From assembly GCA_937893495.1 (NCBI GenBank), contig CALBIE010000591.1, positions 1 to 47,201 of the forward strand: 47,201 bases of DNA. Direction: 5' to 3'. Made by a program: the position numbers and the translations under genes. Source of the DNA: an uncultured Verrucomicrobiales bacterium. Lineage in GTDB: Bacteria > Verrucomicrobiota > Verrucomicrobiia > Limisphaerales > JAYPXF01. Position 1 is the stretch's first letter, and each line of letters begins with the position of its first letter. Positions 25,912 through 35,006 of the stretch are shown here, in pieces. The notes below the pieces were generated by a model. The model was given only the letters and a program-made list of their open reading frames with translations, did no database searches and had not been told where the DNA came from.

Positions 25912-28152
25912 ATGATGCCGGGTTCGAAAAAGCGAAAGATAGATTTTACCGATGTCGTGTTTTACGTCGCAATCGCGACGAAACATGCTCGGTTGATGGT
26001 GTTGTTGATGGCCATGTCTCTGACCGCCGGGCTGGTTTACTACATTTATGCCCGACCGCTCTATCGCGCCACGGCACTGGTCCATTATCAGGAGTTTAAG
26101 CAGCAAATCGATCGGGATGATGTCGAAAAGAAGCGGTTTGCACCCTTCATGGTCCTGGACGAGTTGACTGCCTCCCACATCGTCGGGCGGGTGATGGTGC
26201 GACTCGGCTACGTTGAAACGCCCGGTGTGACGGAGAAGCCGATGATTAAGAAAATCTCCGCATCCTTTGATTCGGAGAAAAACATTCTCGTTGACCTGTT
26301 TACGTTTAAAGCCGAATGGGCTAGACCCTTTTGCGAGCTGCTGGTCGCGGAGTTCAAGGCGGACCGCGAGCAGAAGACGGAGCAGACGCGTGCTTTGTGG
26401 GAGCGAAAAATCAAGGCGGAATTGGATCGATTGGAGATTGAAATCCAGAAACAGCACTACCTCGACTACCAGTTGAGCACCAATTTCAATCCGCAGCAGT
26501 TGACGATCGAGGTGGATCAACTAAGGAGCGTCCCCCGCGAATTGGCGGAAGTGTCCCAGAAACTGGCACTGGTCGAGCGAATCCAAAGCAAACTGGCGAC
26601 CACCAGGGACTTGACGGTGATGGAAAAGCTGACTCTGTATTCCTCAGTGGACGCCGGTTTGCGTCCCGGGCAATTGGTACCCGCGACGCCGGGCCAGGGA
26701 GCGCGTGAACTCAACAACAATGACAACGGTGCCGGGATTCGGTCGGACGACGGTAACTTCATTTCACGAGGTTCCCCTCCGGCGAATCGCTCGAACGGCT
26801 CGCGTATTGTGCCCCTGGGTCAAAGACAGATCAACGAATCGCTCTGGGAAAACCTCGTGCGGCAGCGTCTGCAACTGGAGAAACAGGTCGCCGACGCCAG
26901 TCGGATTTATCTTCCCAGGCACCCGAAAATGATCACCCTGCAACGGGCGATGGATGCCGTTGACCGGCAGTTGCAGGACGAACTACTGACTGCGGCGGCG
27001 CGTTTTGACCTGAACGTGAATTATCTTCTGAGCCGGAAAAATCAGTTGAATTCGTTGCTGCCGACGTTCTCGGAGAAATACAAGAGGCTCGAACGATATG
27101 AGAACGAAAAGCGATTACTGAAAGGATCGCAGCCCGACTGGGAAGGTGCCTATAAGCGCGCCAACATGCGCCTGGAGGAGATGCGCCTCGCTCTCGACAA
27201 CGAGCGGGTGAATCTTCAGTACGTTACCAATAAGCGAGTGCGCGATAAAATTCCCGTGTCCCCCAGCCGAGTGAAGCTGGTGCTTCTTTCATTTCTGCTT
27301 GGTCTCGCCCTGGCGGTCGGTGTTCCGTTCCTGCTCGAATTCATGGACCAGACGGTGACCAACATGGACAAACTTGAGGAAGAGACGGGAATGCGCGGAC
27401 TGGGAATTGTGCCGGACTTTGAGGAAACGCTCGCGGAATCCTATCCGCTGCTTGGGTCTGAGACGATGACTGATCCGGATATGCTGGAGAACTTCAGGGT
27501 CATTCGCACCAACTTGATATCCAGTGCGGCGACTTCAAAATATCCGCAAGTCATTCTGGTCACGAGCACGGGGCCCAAAGAGGGCAAGACAGTTGTCGCG
27601 TCGAATCTGGCAATCTCCTTCGCGCAGATGGGTGAAAAGACCCTTGTCATTGATTGCAACCTCCGGCGTGGCCTGATGCATCATCTCTTCAGCAGCCGAT
27701 CCAGCCCGGGATTGAGCAACGCGCTTGTTGAGAAGCTGGAAGTCGCGGATGCAATTCGGCCCACGGCGACGGAAAATCTTTCCTTGCTCCCCTGCGGCGA
27801 ACATCTGGAGGGAGACATCGAAATGCTCGGCTCCACGCGCATGCAGCAAATCATCGAAGAGTTGCGCGGCAAGTTTCAGCGAATCGTCATCGATGCTCCG
27901 CCAGTGTTGGGACTTTCCGAAACTTCCGTGCTGCAAGCCAATGTGGACGGCTCGATTATGGTCATTTGGAGCGCATTTACCTCGACGCGACAAATTCGGA
28001 TTGCCATGGAGATGCTGAAGGACAATCACGCTAATTTCTACGGCTTCGTACTGAATCGATTGGACCTGGCGGCGACGATGAATCGGTTCCATTACTACTA
28101 CTACTCCAATCACTACTACAATCGTTACCAGTCAATGACGCGGACCAGCTAG
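25912..28152 (+). CDS. Wzz/Wzc-like chain-length regulator and tyrosine autokinase
   Basis: The 746 residues start with an N-terminal membrane helix (LMVLLMAMSLTAGLVYYIYA) and a Wzz domain. A long coiled-coil region follows, then a second helix near 455-475 (LVLLSFLLGLALAVGVPFLL). A BY-kinase domain comes last. Walker A is TGPKEGKT (Lys559), Walker A' is VIDCNLRRG (Asp581, Asn583) and Walker B is RIVIDAPP (Asp661). The C-terminus is a Tyr cluster (HYYYYSNHYYNRYQ), the usual autophosphorylation site. It would set chain length and drive assembly of the export complex at the inner membrane. The second Walker A' Asp of Wzc/CapB-type kinases is Asn here, so activity may be reduced. The gene follows the OPX gene by 107 bp. 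Confidence 0.9.
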   Translation: MMPGSKKRKIDFTDVVFYVAIATKHARLMVLLMAMSLTAGLVYYIYARPLYRATALVHYQEFKQQIDRDDVEKKRFAPFMVLDELTASHIVGRVMVRLGYVETPGVTEKPMIKKISASFDSEKNILVDLFTFKAEWARPFCELLVAEFKADREQKTEQTRALWERKIKAELDRLEIEIQKQHYLDYQLSTNFNPQQLTIEVDQLRSVPRELAEVSQKLALVERIQSKLATTRDLTVMEKLTLYSSVDAGLRPGQLVPATPGQGARELNNNDNGAGIRSDDGNFISRGSPPANRSNGSRIVPLGQRQINESLWENLVRQRLQLEKQVADASRIYLPRHPKMITLQRAMDAVDRQLQDELLTAAARFDLNVNYLLSRKNQLNSLLPTFSEKYKRLERYENEKRLLKGSQPDWEGAYKRANMRLEEMRLALDNERVNLQYVTNKRVRDKIPVSPSRVKLVLLSFLLGLALAVGVPFLLEFMDQTVTNMDKLEEETGMRGLGIVPDFEETLAESYPLLGSETMTDPDMLENFRVIRTNLISSAATSKYPQVILVTSTGPKEGKTVVASNLAISFAQMGEKTLVIDCNLRRGLMHHLFSSRSSPGLSNALVEKLEVADAIRPTATENLSLLPCGEHLEGDIEMLGSTRMQQIIEELRGKFQRIVIDAPPVLGLSETSVLQANVDGSIMVIWSAFTSTRQIRIAMEMLKDNHANFYGFVLNRLDLAATMNRFHYYYYSNHYYNRYQSMTRTS

Positions 28153-28231
28153 TCGGCGTCCGGGAAACATGGGGTTACGATTCTCCGGAGAATGACATTG
28201 GCGCGGAATTGAAACCCGCTGAACGGGATCT

Positions 28232-29194
28232 ATGGACGAAACGAAGGGCATGAAAGATGAGGAACTCCCAGGTGTTTCAGTCGTCATTCCGGCCTACAAC
28301 TACGCCCGTTTTCTTCCCTTTGCCGTTGAGTCCGCCCGGAGTCAGGATTATCCGAAGTTCGAGGTCGTGGTGATCGATGACGGTTCCAAAGACAACACGG
28401 CGGAGGTGATGAAGCAGTTCTCCTCACCGGTTCGCTACGTCTATCAGGACAACGTTGGCTTGTCTGCGGCGCGCAATAGCGGAATCCGGGAGGCGAAATA
28501 CGATTTCGTGGCTTTTCTAGATGCCGATGATGAGTTTCGCCCTGGTTTGCTGCGGGAGGGCATGTCGCGGTTTGCGGAATTGGTTGATGAATATGGGTTG
28601 GTTGCCTGCGCTGGTGAGCAGATTGATGTGGACGGAAAACCGCTTTACACCCGGAAACACGTTCCCGAAACGCCTCGCGAAGTTCGGGTTGAGGAGATTG
28701 TGATGCGGACCCGGTTCATGCCGACCGGTGTCATTTGCCGGAAACATGTCTTTGATAGCTGCGGCGGGTTTGACACGCAATTGAAGAGTACGGAGGATCG
28801 GGACATGTGGATTCGGATTGCCGCGCGGCACCGGGTCTTTCACCAGGGCAAGGTGCTGGCCAATATCCGGAAACACGGCGACAACATGAGCAACAACGCG
28901 GATCAGCAGCAGCGCAACATGTCGATCGTGTTAAAGAAATCGTGGCGCAATGGTGTTGTTCCGCGCGTCCGATTCTGGTTCTGGCTGCAGGTCTTTTCGT
29001 ATCGGCGATATCAGGCAGCCCTCATCTACAACGGCATCAAGCGCCCATGGCCGGCTTTCCGCGACCTGCTCGTCAGCATTCTTTACTGGCCTGTGTTTTT
29101 CAATCCCGCCTCCACGGGTGATCGTTTTATGTTCCGCTGTCGCCAGTTGGTTCGCTTTACCCTGAACGCCTTGCGGGGCGAAGTGAAACGCTGA
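28232..29194 (+). CDS. Family 2 glycosyltransferase
   Basis: The 320-residue soluble enzyme has the GT-A fold signature VSVVIPAYNYARFL, VVVIDDGSKDNT and the metal-binding FLDADDEF. Next come a region with TRFMPTGVICRKHVFDSCGGFD and STEDRDMWIRIA, the usual acceptor side ED motif. It would add one sugar to the growing lipid-linked repeat unit on the cytoplasmic face. The donor cannot be read from the sequence. An in-frame ATG at 28250 could be the true start. It lies 79 bp after the Wzc-like gene. Confidence 0.9.
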   Translation: MDETKGMKDEELPGVSVVIPAYNYARFLPFAVESARSQDYPKFEVVVIDDGSKDNTAEVMKQFSSPVRYVYQDNVGLSAARNSGIREAKYDFVAFLDADDEFRPGLLREGMSRFAELVDEYGLVACAGEQIDVDGKPLYTRKHVPETPREVRVEEIVMRTRFMPTGVICRKHVFDSCGGFDTQLKSTEDRDMWIRIAARHRVFHQGKVLANIRKHGDNMSNNADQQQRNMSIVLKKSWRNGVVPRVRFWFWLQVFSYRRYQAALIYNGIKRPWPAFRDLLVSILYWPVFFNPASTGDRFMFRCRQLVRFTLNALRGEVKR

Positions 29195-29218
29195 CGCAAT
29201 TTCATTGATCGATCGGCC

Positions 29219-30343
29219 ATGCGCAAAGCCAGACGTCTCCGCGTCCTGCACGTGAATCTTTCCCTCGAACCCGGAGGGATGGAGAACGGGATTGTCAACG
29301 TCGCCAATCGATTGCCGGAGGATGAGTTCGAGCTGTTTTTTTGCTGCCTTGAAACAGGCGGCGCATTTGTCGAGCGATTGAATCACCCCGAGAATGTTTT
29401 TGCCTTCAGTAAGGCGCCGGGATTTTCGCTGAGCACGGTCTGGAATGTGATGAAGACTGTGGCGAGGACATCACCGGATGTAGTGCATCCGCACAACCTC
29501 GCCCCCTTGACTTACGCCACGCTTGGTACGTTTCTGGGATTTTGGAAACCCTTACTACAGGGGGAGCACGGGGTATTTCAGGGCGAGCAGGGTTCGGCCC
29601 GACGATTGCTCCAACGGCGGCGGCTGTATCATTGCTGTCGGAAAGTCCACACGGTTTCCGAAGGGTTGCGACAATACCTGATTGCTCAGGGCTTTCCGGG
29701 GAACAAGATCGTCTCCGTTGTCAATGGTGTGGATACCGCCCGGTTTGTTCCGGCTGACCGCGTGGCGATCCGCCGCCAAATCAATCTCCCGCCCGAGGCA
29801 ACCGTTTTGGGAATCGTGGGACGATTTGATCCGAACAAAAAGCACCTGCTTCTGCTGGAGGCATTTCACCGGATAGCGGAGGGGCATCCTTCCGTCCATT
29901 TTTTGATCCTGGGCGACAACGGCAGCGAACGGGAGAACATTCTGGCCGCTGTGGAGGCCAGTCCGTGCCGATCCCGCATTCATTTGGCGGGATTTCAGGC
30001 CGATCCATTGCCCTGGTATCAGGCCATGGATCTACTGGTAATGCCCTCGCCGTTCGAGGGTCTGTCCAACGCGGTGCTCGAGGCGATGGCCTGCGCAGTG
30101 CCTGTGCTGGGGAACGTGGCTTGTGGCAATGCCGAAGTGATCGAGCATGGCGTCGATGGCGTGCTTGCAGGACTGGATTCGGTTGATACCCTTGCCGTTG
30201 AAATTGCTCGATTGCTCGATGCCCCAAAAAAGGTGCGGCAACTGGCCGAAGCAGCTCGTCGAAAGATGGTTGAACGGTTTTCCATCAACGCCATGGTGGA
30301 TCGCTATGCGGCGCTCTACCGGGAAGTGGCCGGCTGGGGTTGA
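29219..30343 (+). CDS. Family 4 glycosyltransferase
   Basis: The 374-residue GT-B enzyme starts RVLHVNLSLEPGGMENG, a typical N-terminal nucleotide-fold loop. The C-terminal domain carries VLGIVGRFDPNKKHLLLLEAF, HLAGFQADPLPWYQAMDLLVMPSPFEG and the donor-binding EX7E stretch EGLSNAVLEAMACAVPVLG. These mark a retaining GT4 enzyme acting on nucleotide sugars. The gene lies 24 bp after the GT2 gene and before the polymerase, so it probably builds the EPS repeat unit. Confidence 0.92.
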   Translation: MRKARRLRVLHVNLSLEPGGMENGIVNVANRLPEDEFELFFCCLETGGAFVERLNHPENVFAFSKAPGFSLSTVWNVMKTVARTSPDVVHPHNLAPLTYATLGTFLGFWKPLLQGEHGVFQGEQGSARRLLQRRRLYHCCRKVHTVSEGLRQYLIAQGFPGNKIVSVVNGVDTARFVPADRVAIRRQINLPPEATVLGIVGRFDPNKKHLLLLEAFHRIAEGHPSVHFLILGDNGSERENILAAVEASPCRSRIHLAGFQADPLPWYQAMDLLVMPSPFEGLSNAVLEAMACAVPVLGNVACGNAEVIEHGVDGVLAGLDSVDTLAVEIARLLDAPKKVRQLAEAARRKMVERFSINAMVDRYAALYREVAGWG

Positions 30344-30404
30344 TCCCGGCCCGTTAATTCGGAATTTGAATTTGAGCCGGGAAATCAGATAGAGTGTCTC
30401 TGTC

Positions 30405-31952
30405 ATGGATTTTGTATCCATCGCGCTATTTACGATTCTGCTTTACGTGCGCCCGCAGGAAATCTTCGGATTCCTCGAGGCGTTGCGGCCCGCATTTGTT
30501 GTCATGGCCATGGGGTTTGTGGCGCTCCTGGTAAGGCCCGGCGGGTTGAATCCAAAGACGATTCTGCGCACGCCGCACGACTGGTTGATGGCGGCTTACT
30601 TTCTCTGGATTATCTTCACCAACGAAGCGGAGTACGAGACCTGGAAAAAGATTTATCCGTTCGTCGGCTTCTACTTTATCTCGGTGCAGGCGCTGACCAG
30701 CGTGGAGAGGATTTACCAACTGCTCTACGTCCTGTTGGGTTGCATCATGTTCATCGCCATCATGGCCCTGGCGCAACTGATCGGCATTGATCCCGTCGGC
30801 TCAGCGGGCGTGACGGAGGGCTCTAACGGCCGACTGGTTTTCAATACGGGCCTGTTTAACAACGCCAATGCGCTCGGGCATAGCGTCATTGTGGCGATTC
30901 CTTTGACCTACTTCCTGATGGTCTGGAAACGTGAGATCTTCGTCAAGGAAGTCGCCATCCCGATGTTCGGAATTGCACTGTGGTGCGTATATCTGACGGA
31001 ATCCAAGGGCTCCTTTATCTCGGGGTTTGGTGCCGTGCTCGCGACGTTGACGTTTGGGCGTCCCAAGTGGATTCAGGCGATTATTCTCACGCTGGCGCTG
31101 ACAGTTGGATGGGGCGCGATGGCTGCCCTTCCGCGATTCGGCGAGCTGCAAGCCAGCAAGGCCAGTAAGGACGAGGCGATTCAAGGCCGCGTCCGGGCGT
31201 TTGTATTTGGAAGGTGGGCTACGGACACCTTGCAATACGGTGTGGGATACGGAAATTTCGTCGATGCCATGGCTCGCAAGGAAGGCGAAGAGGCAGCCAT
31301 CGCCTCGCACTCGTCCTACAACCAGATCAGCGCCGAGCTGGGCAAAGGTGGTTTGTTCCTTTTCGTCGGCCTGATGTACGTGGCAATGCGGACCTTGGTT
31401 CAGGCGAAGACAGCCAATGTTCAGGAGGAACGGATTCGACGCGCCATGTTTTGTCTGGTGTTGGGGTATGGTGTGTCGTCGTGGATGATCGACTTCGGGT
31501 TTCGCGCGCTGTTTTTTCTTATGATCGCCATGGTCGGGGCGTTTCATCGAATGCTTCAGACGCGTACCGGTGTGGTCGGGGCTGAGCAGGACCTGGAGCA
31601 GGCTTTACAGCGTGAGAGCAATCCCCTCCACGGAATGGCTGCTGCCGGTGCAACGGGCGCGCAGACCTATATGGCGCAAATGAAACAGATTCGCGGTGCC
31701 GCCCGTCGGGGGATGGGGACGGCGATGTCCGCTGTCGCGCCCATTGCCCCATTGTCCGGGTCAGCCACGATTCAGGCCTCTAATGCTTACGCCCCTGCTG
31801 CGATTGAACCCGGAATTGCGTTGCCGACGGGAGCGTCCAGTTTCATGCCCTGGGCCCGGTTGGGTTGGCTTGATTTTGTCCTCATGTATGCCTTGCTGCG
31901 TTTGGCCCTGTATATCCGCGTTTACGCCATTGAAGACCTATTTGCGGGGTAG
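30405..31952 (+). CDS. O-antigen ligase / Wzy-like polymerase
   Basis: The 515-residue protein has about 11-12 hydrophobic segments and a large loop with the hallmarks of the Wzy_C family: NTGLFNNANALGHSVIV, then GRVRAFVFGRW ... GVGYGNFVD ... HSSYNQISAELGKGGLFLFV. The His and the Arg pairs in these loops are the residues thought to handle undecaprenyl-linked glycans. In this setting polymerisation of repeat units is likelier than ligation to lipid A. The last 120 residues are an unusual Ala/Gly/Pro-rich segment before a final hydrophobic stretch (LGWLDFVLMYALLRLALYI). A weak TTGAAT-N18-TAGAGT upstream could be a promoter. Confidence 0.85.
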   Translation: MDFVSIALFTILLYVRPQEIFGFLEALRPAFVVMAMGFVALLVRPGGLNPKTILRTPHDWLMAAYFLWIIFTNEAEYETWKKIYPFVGFYFISVQALTSVERIYQLLYVLLGCIMFIAIMALAQLIGIDPVGSAGVTEGSNGRLVFNTGLFNNANALGHSVIVAIPLTYFLMVWKREIFVKEVAIPMFGIALWCVYLTESKGSFISGFGAVLATLTFGRPKWIQAIILTLALTVGWGAMAALPRFGELQASKASKDEAIQGRVRAFVFGRWATDTLQYGVGYGNFVDAMARKEGEEAAIASHSSYNQISAELGKGGLFLFVGLMYVAMRTLVQAKTANVQEERIRRAMFCLVLGYGVSSWMIDFGFRALFFLMIAMVGAFHRMLQTRTGVVGAEQDLEQALQRESNPLHGMAAAGATGAQTYMAQMKQIRGAARRGMGTAMSAVAPIAPLSGSATIQASNAYAPAAIEPGIALPTGASSFMPWARLGWLDFVLMYALLRLALYIRVYAIEDLFAG

Positions 31953-31975
31953 TGGTGTTTACTACCCGTCATTGA

Positions 31976-33115
31976 ATGGAACTCAATCAACCTTGCCATT
32001 GGTTCTTCTGGGGTAGTTTCGTGGCGCTTGGTTATACCTTTGTCGGGTACCCGATCGTGATTGGCACTTTGGCGCGGCTTTTCCCTCGTCCAATTAACAA
32101 ATCAAAGCCGGTAGTCTGGCCGCACGTGTCGGTGGTCATTGTTGCCTATAATGAAGCTGCCCGAATTCGTGATCGGATTGAGAATCTTTTTGCTGCGGAC
32201 TATCCGGAGGAACGGCTGCGGGTCATCGTCGTGACCGACGGCTCCGATGACGGCACGTCGCAGTTGTTGAAAGACCTGAAACATCCCCGTCTTGACCTGA
32301 TTGAGCGAGCAGCGCGCAGTGGTAAGTCGGCCTGTGTCAACGCGGGAATCGCCCATGCAGACAGCGAGTTGGTGGTATTGTGCGATGCCCGACAGCGATT
32401 CGAGTCAGAGACAATTCGGGAACTGGTGCAAAATTTTTCAGATGATCGCGTTGGCGCTGTCAGTGGCGAGTTGTTGATCGAAGGCGCTTCCACGAGCATC
32501 GGCGGTGGGGTGGATCTCTACTGGCGACTGGAAAAGTTCATTCGCGCCGCTGAATCACGCTTTCGATCCGTCATCGGGGTTACGGGTGCGGTTTACGCGA
32601 TTCGGAGGGAACTCTTTGTGCCGATTCCGGAGGATACTTTGCTGGATGACGTGGTGATTCCGATGCAGATTGTTCTACGGGGTTATCGTGTAGGATTTGA
32701 CGCGGACGCCCGGGCGTATGATCCACAGATGACTGATCCCGCGCGGGAGAAACGACGCAAGCTCCGCACGCTGGCCGGCAATTACCAGATGTTTTTCCGC
32801 TACCCGGGATGGATGATGCCGTGGCGAACCGCATTGTGGTGGCAGTTGATCTCGCATAAATACTCGCGAATCCTGGCACCATTCCTTATGATCATACAGC
32901 TCGTGTCCAATGTCATACTGCATGAACAGCCGGGATATCGGCAGTTGCTGATTGCGCACGCCGGGTTTTACCTTCTGGCCCTGCTCGGGACTCTGATGTC
33001 GGGTTTCAAAGTGCGCCTGATCTCCGTGCCGGCGGGTTTTGTATTTCTGAACATGATGGTGATGGGCGGCTTTTGGAATTTCCTGCGCGGGAGTTACCGG
33101 CAGGGAAAATGGTAG
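31976..33115 (+). CDS. Membrane-associated family 2 glycosyltransferase
   Basis: The 379-residue protein has an N-terminal helix (FWGSFVALGYTFVGYPIVIG), a GT2 catalytic domain and two or three C-terminal helices. Motifs are VSVVIVAYNEAARI, VVTDGSDDGT, a DxD-like CDARQRF, and LLDDVVIPMQIVLRGYRV in the acceptor/base position. QxxRW is replaced by a basic KRRKLRTLAGNYQ stretch. This layout resembles processive-type synthases, but the altered QxxRW argues for a single-step enzyme. It starts 23 bp after the polymerase gene. Confidence 0.88.
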   Translation: MELNQPCHWFFWGSFVALGYTFVGYPIVIGTLARLFPRPINKSKPVVWPHVSVVIVAYNEAARIRDRIENLFAADYPEERLRVIVVTDGSDDGTSQLLKDLKHPRLDLIERAARSGKSACVNAGIAHADSELVVLCDARQRFESETIRELVQNFSDDRVGAVSGELLIEGASTSIGGGVDLYWRLEKFIRAAESRFRSVIGVTGAVYAIRRELFVPIPEDTLLDDVVIPMQIVLRGYRVGFDADARAYDPQMTDPAREKRRKLRTLAGNYQMFFRYPGWMMPWRTALWWQLISHKYSRILAPFLMIIQLVSNVILHEQPGYRQLLIAHAGFYLLALLGTLMSGFKVRLISVPAGFVFLNMMVMGGFWNFLRGSYRQGKW

Positions 33116-33127
33116 GACGTGTGGCGT

Positions 33128-33889
33128 ATGCTCAGCTTTGCTTTTCATTCTTCCCGGCTGGCCGGCTGGCCGGTCTGGCATCGATGGTTGGCACCTCGGG
33201 CGCGGCCTGCCGATGCGTTCGGCTTCGCGATGTACTACCATTGCCGAAGCACTCGCCGCGTGCCGGGCTTTGTCCGTAAAGTCAAACACACCAAGCTGAT
33301 TGACCTGACTCGCTCCGAGGATGAGATATTTGGTGACTTCAACAAGAACGCGAAGCAGAAGCTAAAACGCGCGGTGGCGGACAGCCTGCGTTTTACGACC
33401 GACAACACCCTGGAGGAACTGCGCGAAGTCTATAACGCGTTTGCCGGGGCGAAAGGACTGCCATTGGTGGAAGACCGGGTGCTGGAGGCCTACTGGCCGA
33501 AGCTGGTGGTCACAAAGCTGTCGTCAGACAATCAGACGCTGATCATGCACAGTTACATGTTGGACGAAGCCGCGAAATATGCCTGTCAAATTCAAGCCGC
33601 ATCCATGTTCCGTGTGCTGGACATCCCGGATGCCAACGCCTTTTTCGGCCGTGCCAACCGGTATTTGCATTATCTGGATATGCTGCTTTTGAAGGAGCGG
33701 GGTTATCAGACGTTTGATATTGGCGGTGTCGCGGTGGACACGGAGGACCCGGTGCTGAAGGAAGTGAATGCCTTCAAGGACAGTTTTGGCGGCGAATTGG
33801 TGGAAATGAGCACCTATCTTTCTCTGCCGCTGTGGCTCGGACGCAAACTGTCCGATTGGTTCGGGCGCGAGAAAAAACCCCGGGACTAG
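33128..33889 (+). CDS. FemAB/GNAT-like transferase of the EPS locus
   Basis: The product of about 253 residues contains the FemAB-like core FGDFNKNAKQKLKRAVADSLRF followed by EELREVYNAFAGAKGLP. Later come AKYACQIQAASMFRVL, ANRYLHYLDMLLLKERGYQTFDIGGV and a conserved C-terminal FKDSFGGELVEM. FemAB relatives transfer aminoacyl or acyl groups. A FemAB member is a standard part of exosortase-associated EPS clusters. Here it may modify an amino sugar of the polymer. GTG 33119 (track start) has AGGA only 1 nt away. ATG 33128 has it at 10 nt and is preferred. Substrate unknown. Confidence 0.7.
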   Translation: MLSFAFHSSRLAGWPVWHRWLAPRARPADAFGFAMYYHCRSTRRVPGFVRKVKHTKLIDLTRSEDEIFGDFNKNAKQKLKRAVADSLRFTTDNTLEELREVYNAFAGAKGLPLVEDRVLEAYWPKLVVTKLSSDNQTLIMHSYMLDEAAKYACQIQAASMFRVLDIPDANAFFGRANRYLHYLDMLLLKERGYQTFDIGGVAVDTEDPVLKEVNAFKDSFGGELVEMSTYLSLPLWLGRKLSDWFGREKKPRD

Positions 33890-34061
33890 CTTGGGCTTCG
33901 GGCCCCCGTTCCTGCCGCCGAACTGTTCTTGTGCGTCTGGTCCGGTCGAAATAACATTTTTATCCGCAGTTGGCCCGCGACCGACGAATCCAAAGTATTG
34001 CGGAGAATTGGAACGGCACCATCAGTTGTCGGGCAGAGACTGCATTATCAACAACGGTCAA

Positions 34062-35003
34062 ATGTACAGACTCAAGATCATGCTTGCACGCCTGGCGCAG
34101 TTCATTGCGCATTATTCCGGTGTGTCCACGCGCCGTGCGGGCGCGGGCAGTGGTGGTCGAATTCTGATGTACCATGGCGTCGGTGTAGCGGACTGTCGAG
34201 CGGATGTTTTCGAAAGCCAGATTCGTTTTCTCACGGAACATTTTCAGATTGTGTCGCTCAGCGACATGGTCACGGGTGTGCAAAAGCAGCCGGAGGAACT
34301 GGATGGCAAGATCGCGCTGACCTTCGACGATGGCTTGCGCAACAATTTTACGGTGGCGTATCCGGTGCTCAAAAAGTACCGTGCTCCGGCGACTTTTTTC
34401 ATATGTCCCGGCCTGATCGACAGGGGCGCCTGGCTCTGGAACGTGGAAGCGCGTTGTCGGATGAAGAGTTTGGCTGCCGGCGAACTTTCTCGCCTCGCTG
34501 ATGGGCTGGGTCGTTTCGGTGCCTCGCCGAACCAAGTGGTGGATTGGATGAAAACGCTGCCGTTCGAATCGCGGCGGCATGTGGAGGAAGTCATTCGGCG
34601 GGAGACTCGAACATTTACGCCCGGCGAGCGACTCAGGAGCGAGAATGATCTGATGAGCTGGGACGAAGTCCGACAACTGGATCCGGCATTGATCAGTATC
34701 GGTGCCCACACCACCAATCATCCGATTCTCAAACATTGTACGCCGGAGGAGTTGACGGCCGAAGTGAGCGAATGCGGTCAACGAATCGAGGATCATATTC
34801 ATCGGCCGGTCGAGCATTTCTGTTACCCGAACGGGGATTTCAACGAGACCGTCGTGCGTTATACCGAGAAGAACTACCGTGCGGCCGTCACGACGCAGCC
34901 GGGTTATGTCCGCGGAGGCGCGTCGGTTCATCAATTGCCTCGCATTGGTTCGACCCACAATCTTACCTATCTTTCCTGGCGACTGCACCGGCCGTTTTCC
35001 TGA
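34062..35003 (+). CDS. Polysaccharide deacetylase (NodB-like, CE4)
   Basis: ATG 34062 gives 313 residues. The track start at 33891 adds 57 residues of no recognisable content. The NodB motifs are present: GRILMYHGV, IALTFDDGLRNNF (catalytic base Asp and metal Asp), ATFFICPGLIDRG, SIGAHTTNHPIL (metal His pair) and FCYPNGDFNE. No signal peptide is clear, though the first 20 residues (MLARLAQFIAHYSGV) are mildly hydrophobic. The enzyme would remove acetyl groups from N-acetylated sugars of the polymer or an intermediate. It precedes a conserved NodB-like gene by 3 bp, so the two act as a pair. Confidence 0.9.
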   Translation: MYRLKIMLARLAQFIAHYSGVSTRRAGAGSGGRILMYHGVGVADCRADVFESQIRFLTEHFQIVSLSDMVTGVQKQPEELDGKIALTFDDGLRNNFTVAYPVLKKYRAPATFFICPGLIDRGAWLWNVEARCRMKSLAAGELSRLADGLGRFGASPNQVVDWMKTLPFESRRHVEEVIRRETRTFTPGERLRSENDLMSWDEVRQLDPALISIGAHTTNHPILKHCTPEELTAEVSECGQRIEDHIHRPVEHFCYPNGDFNETVVRYTEKNYRAAVTTQPGYVRGGASVHQLPRIGSTHNLTYLSWRLHRPFS

Positions 35004-35006
35004 GGC

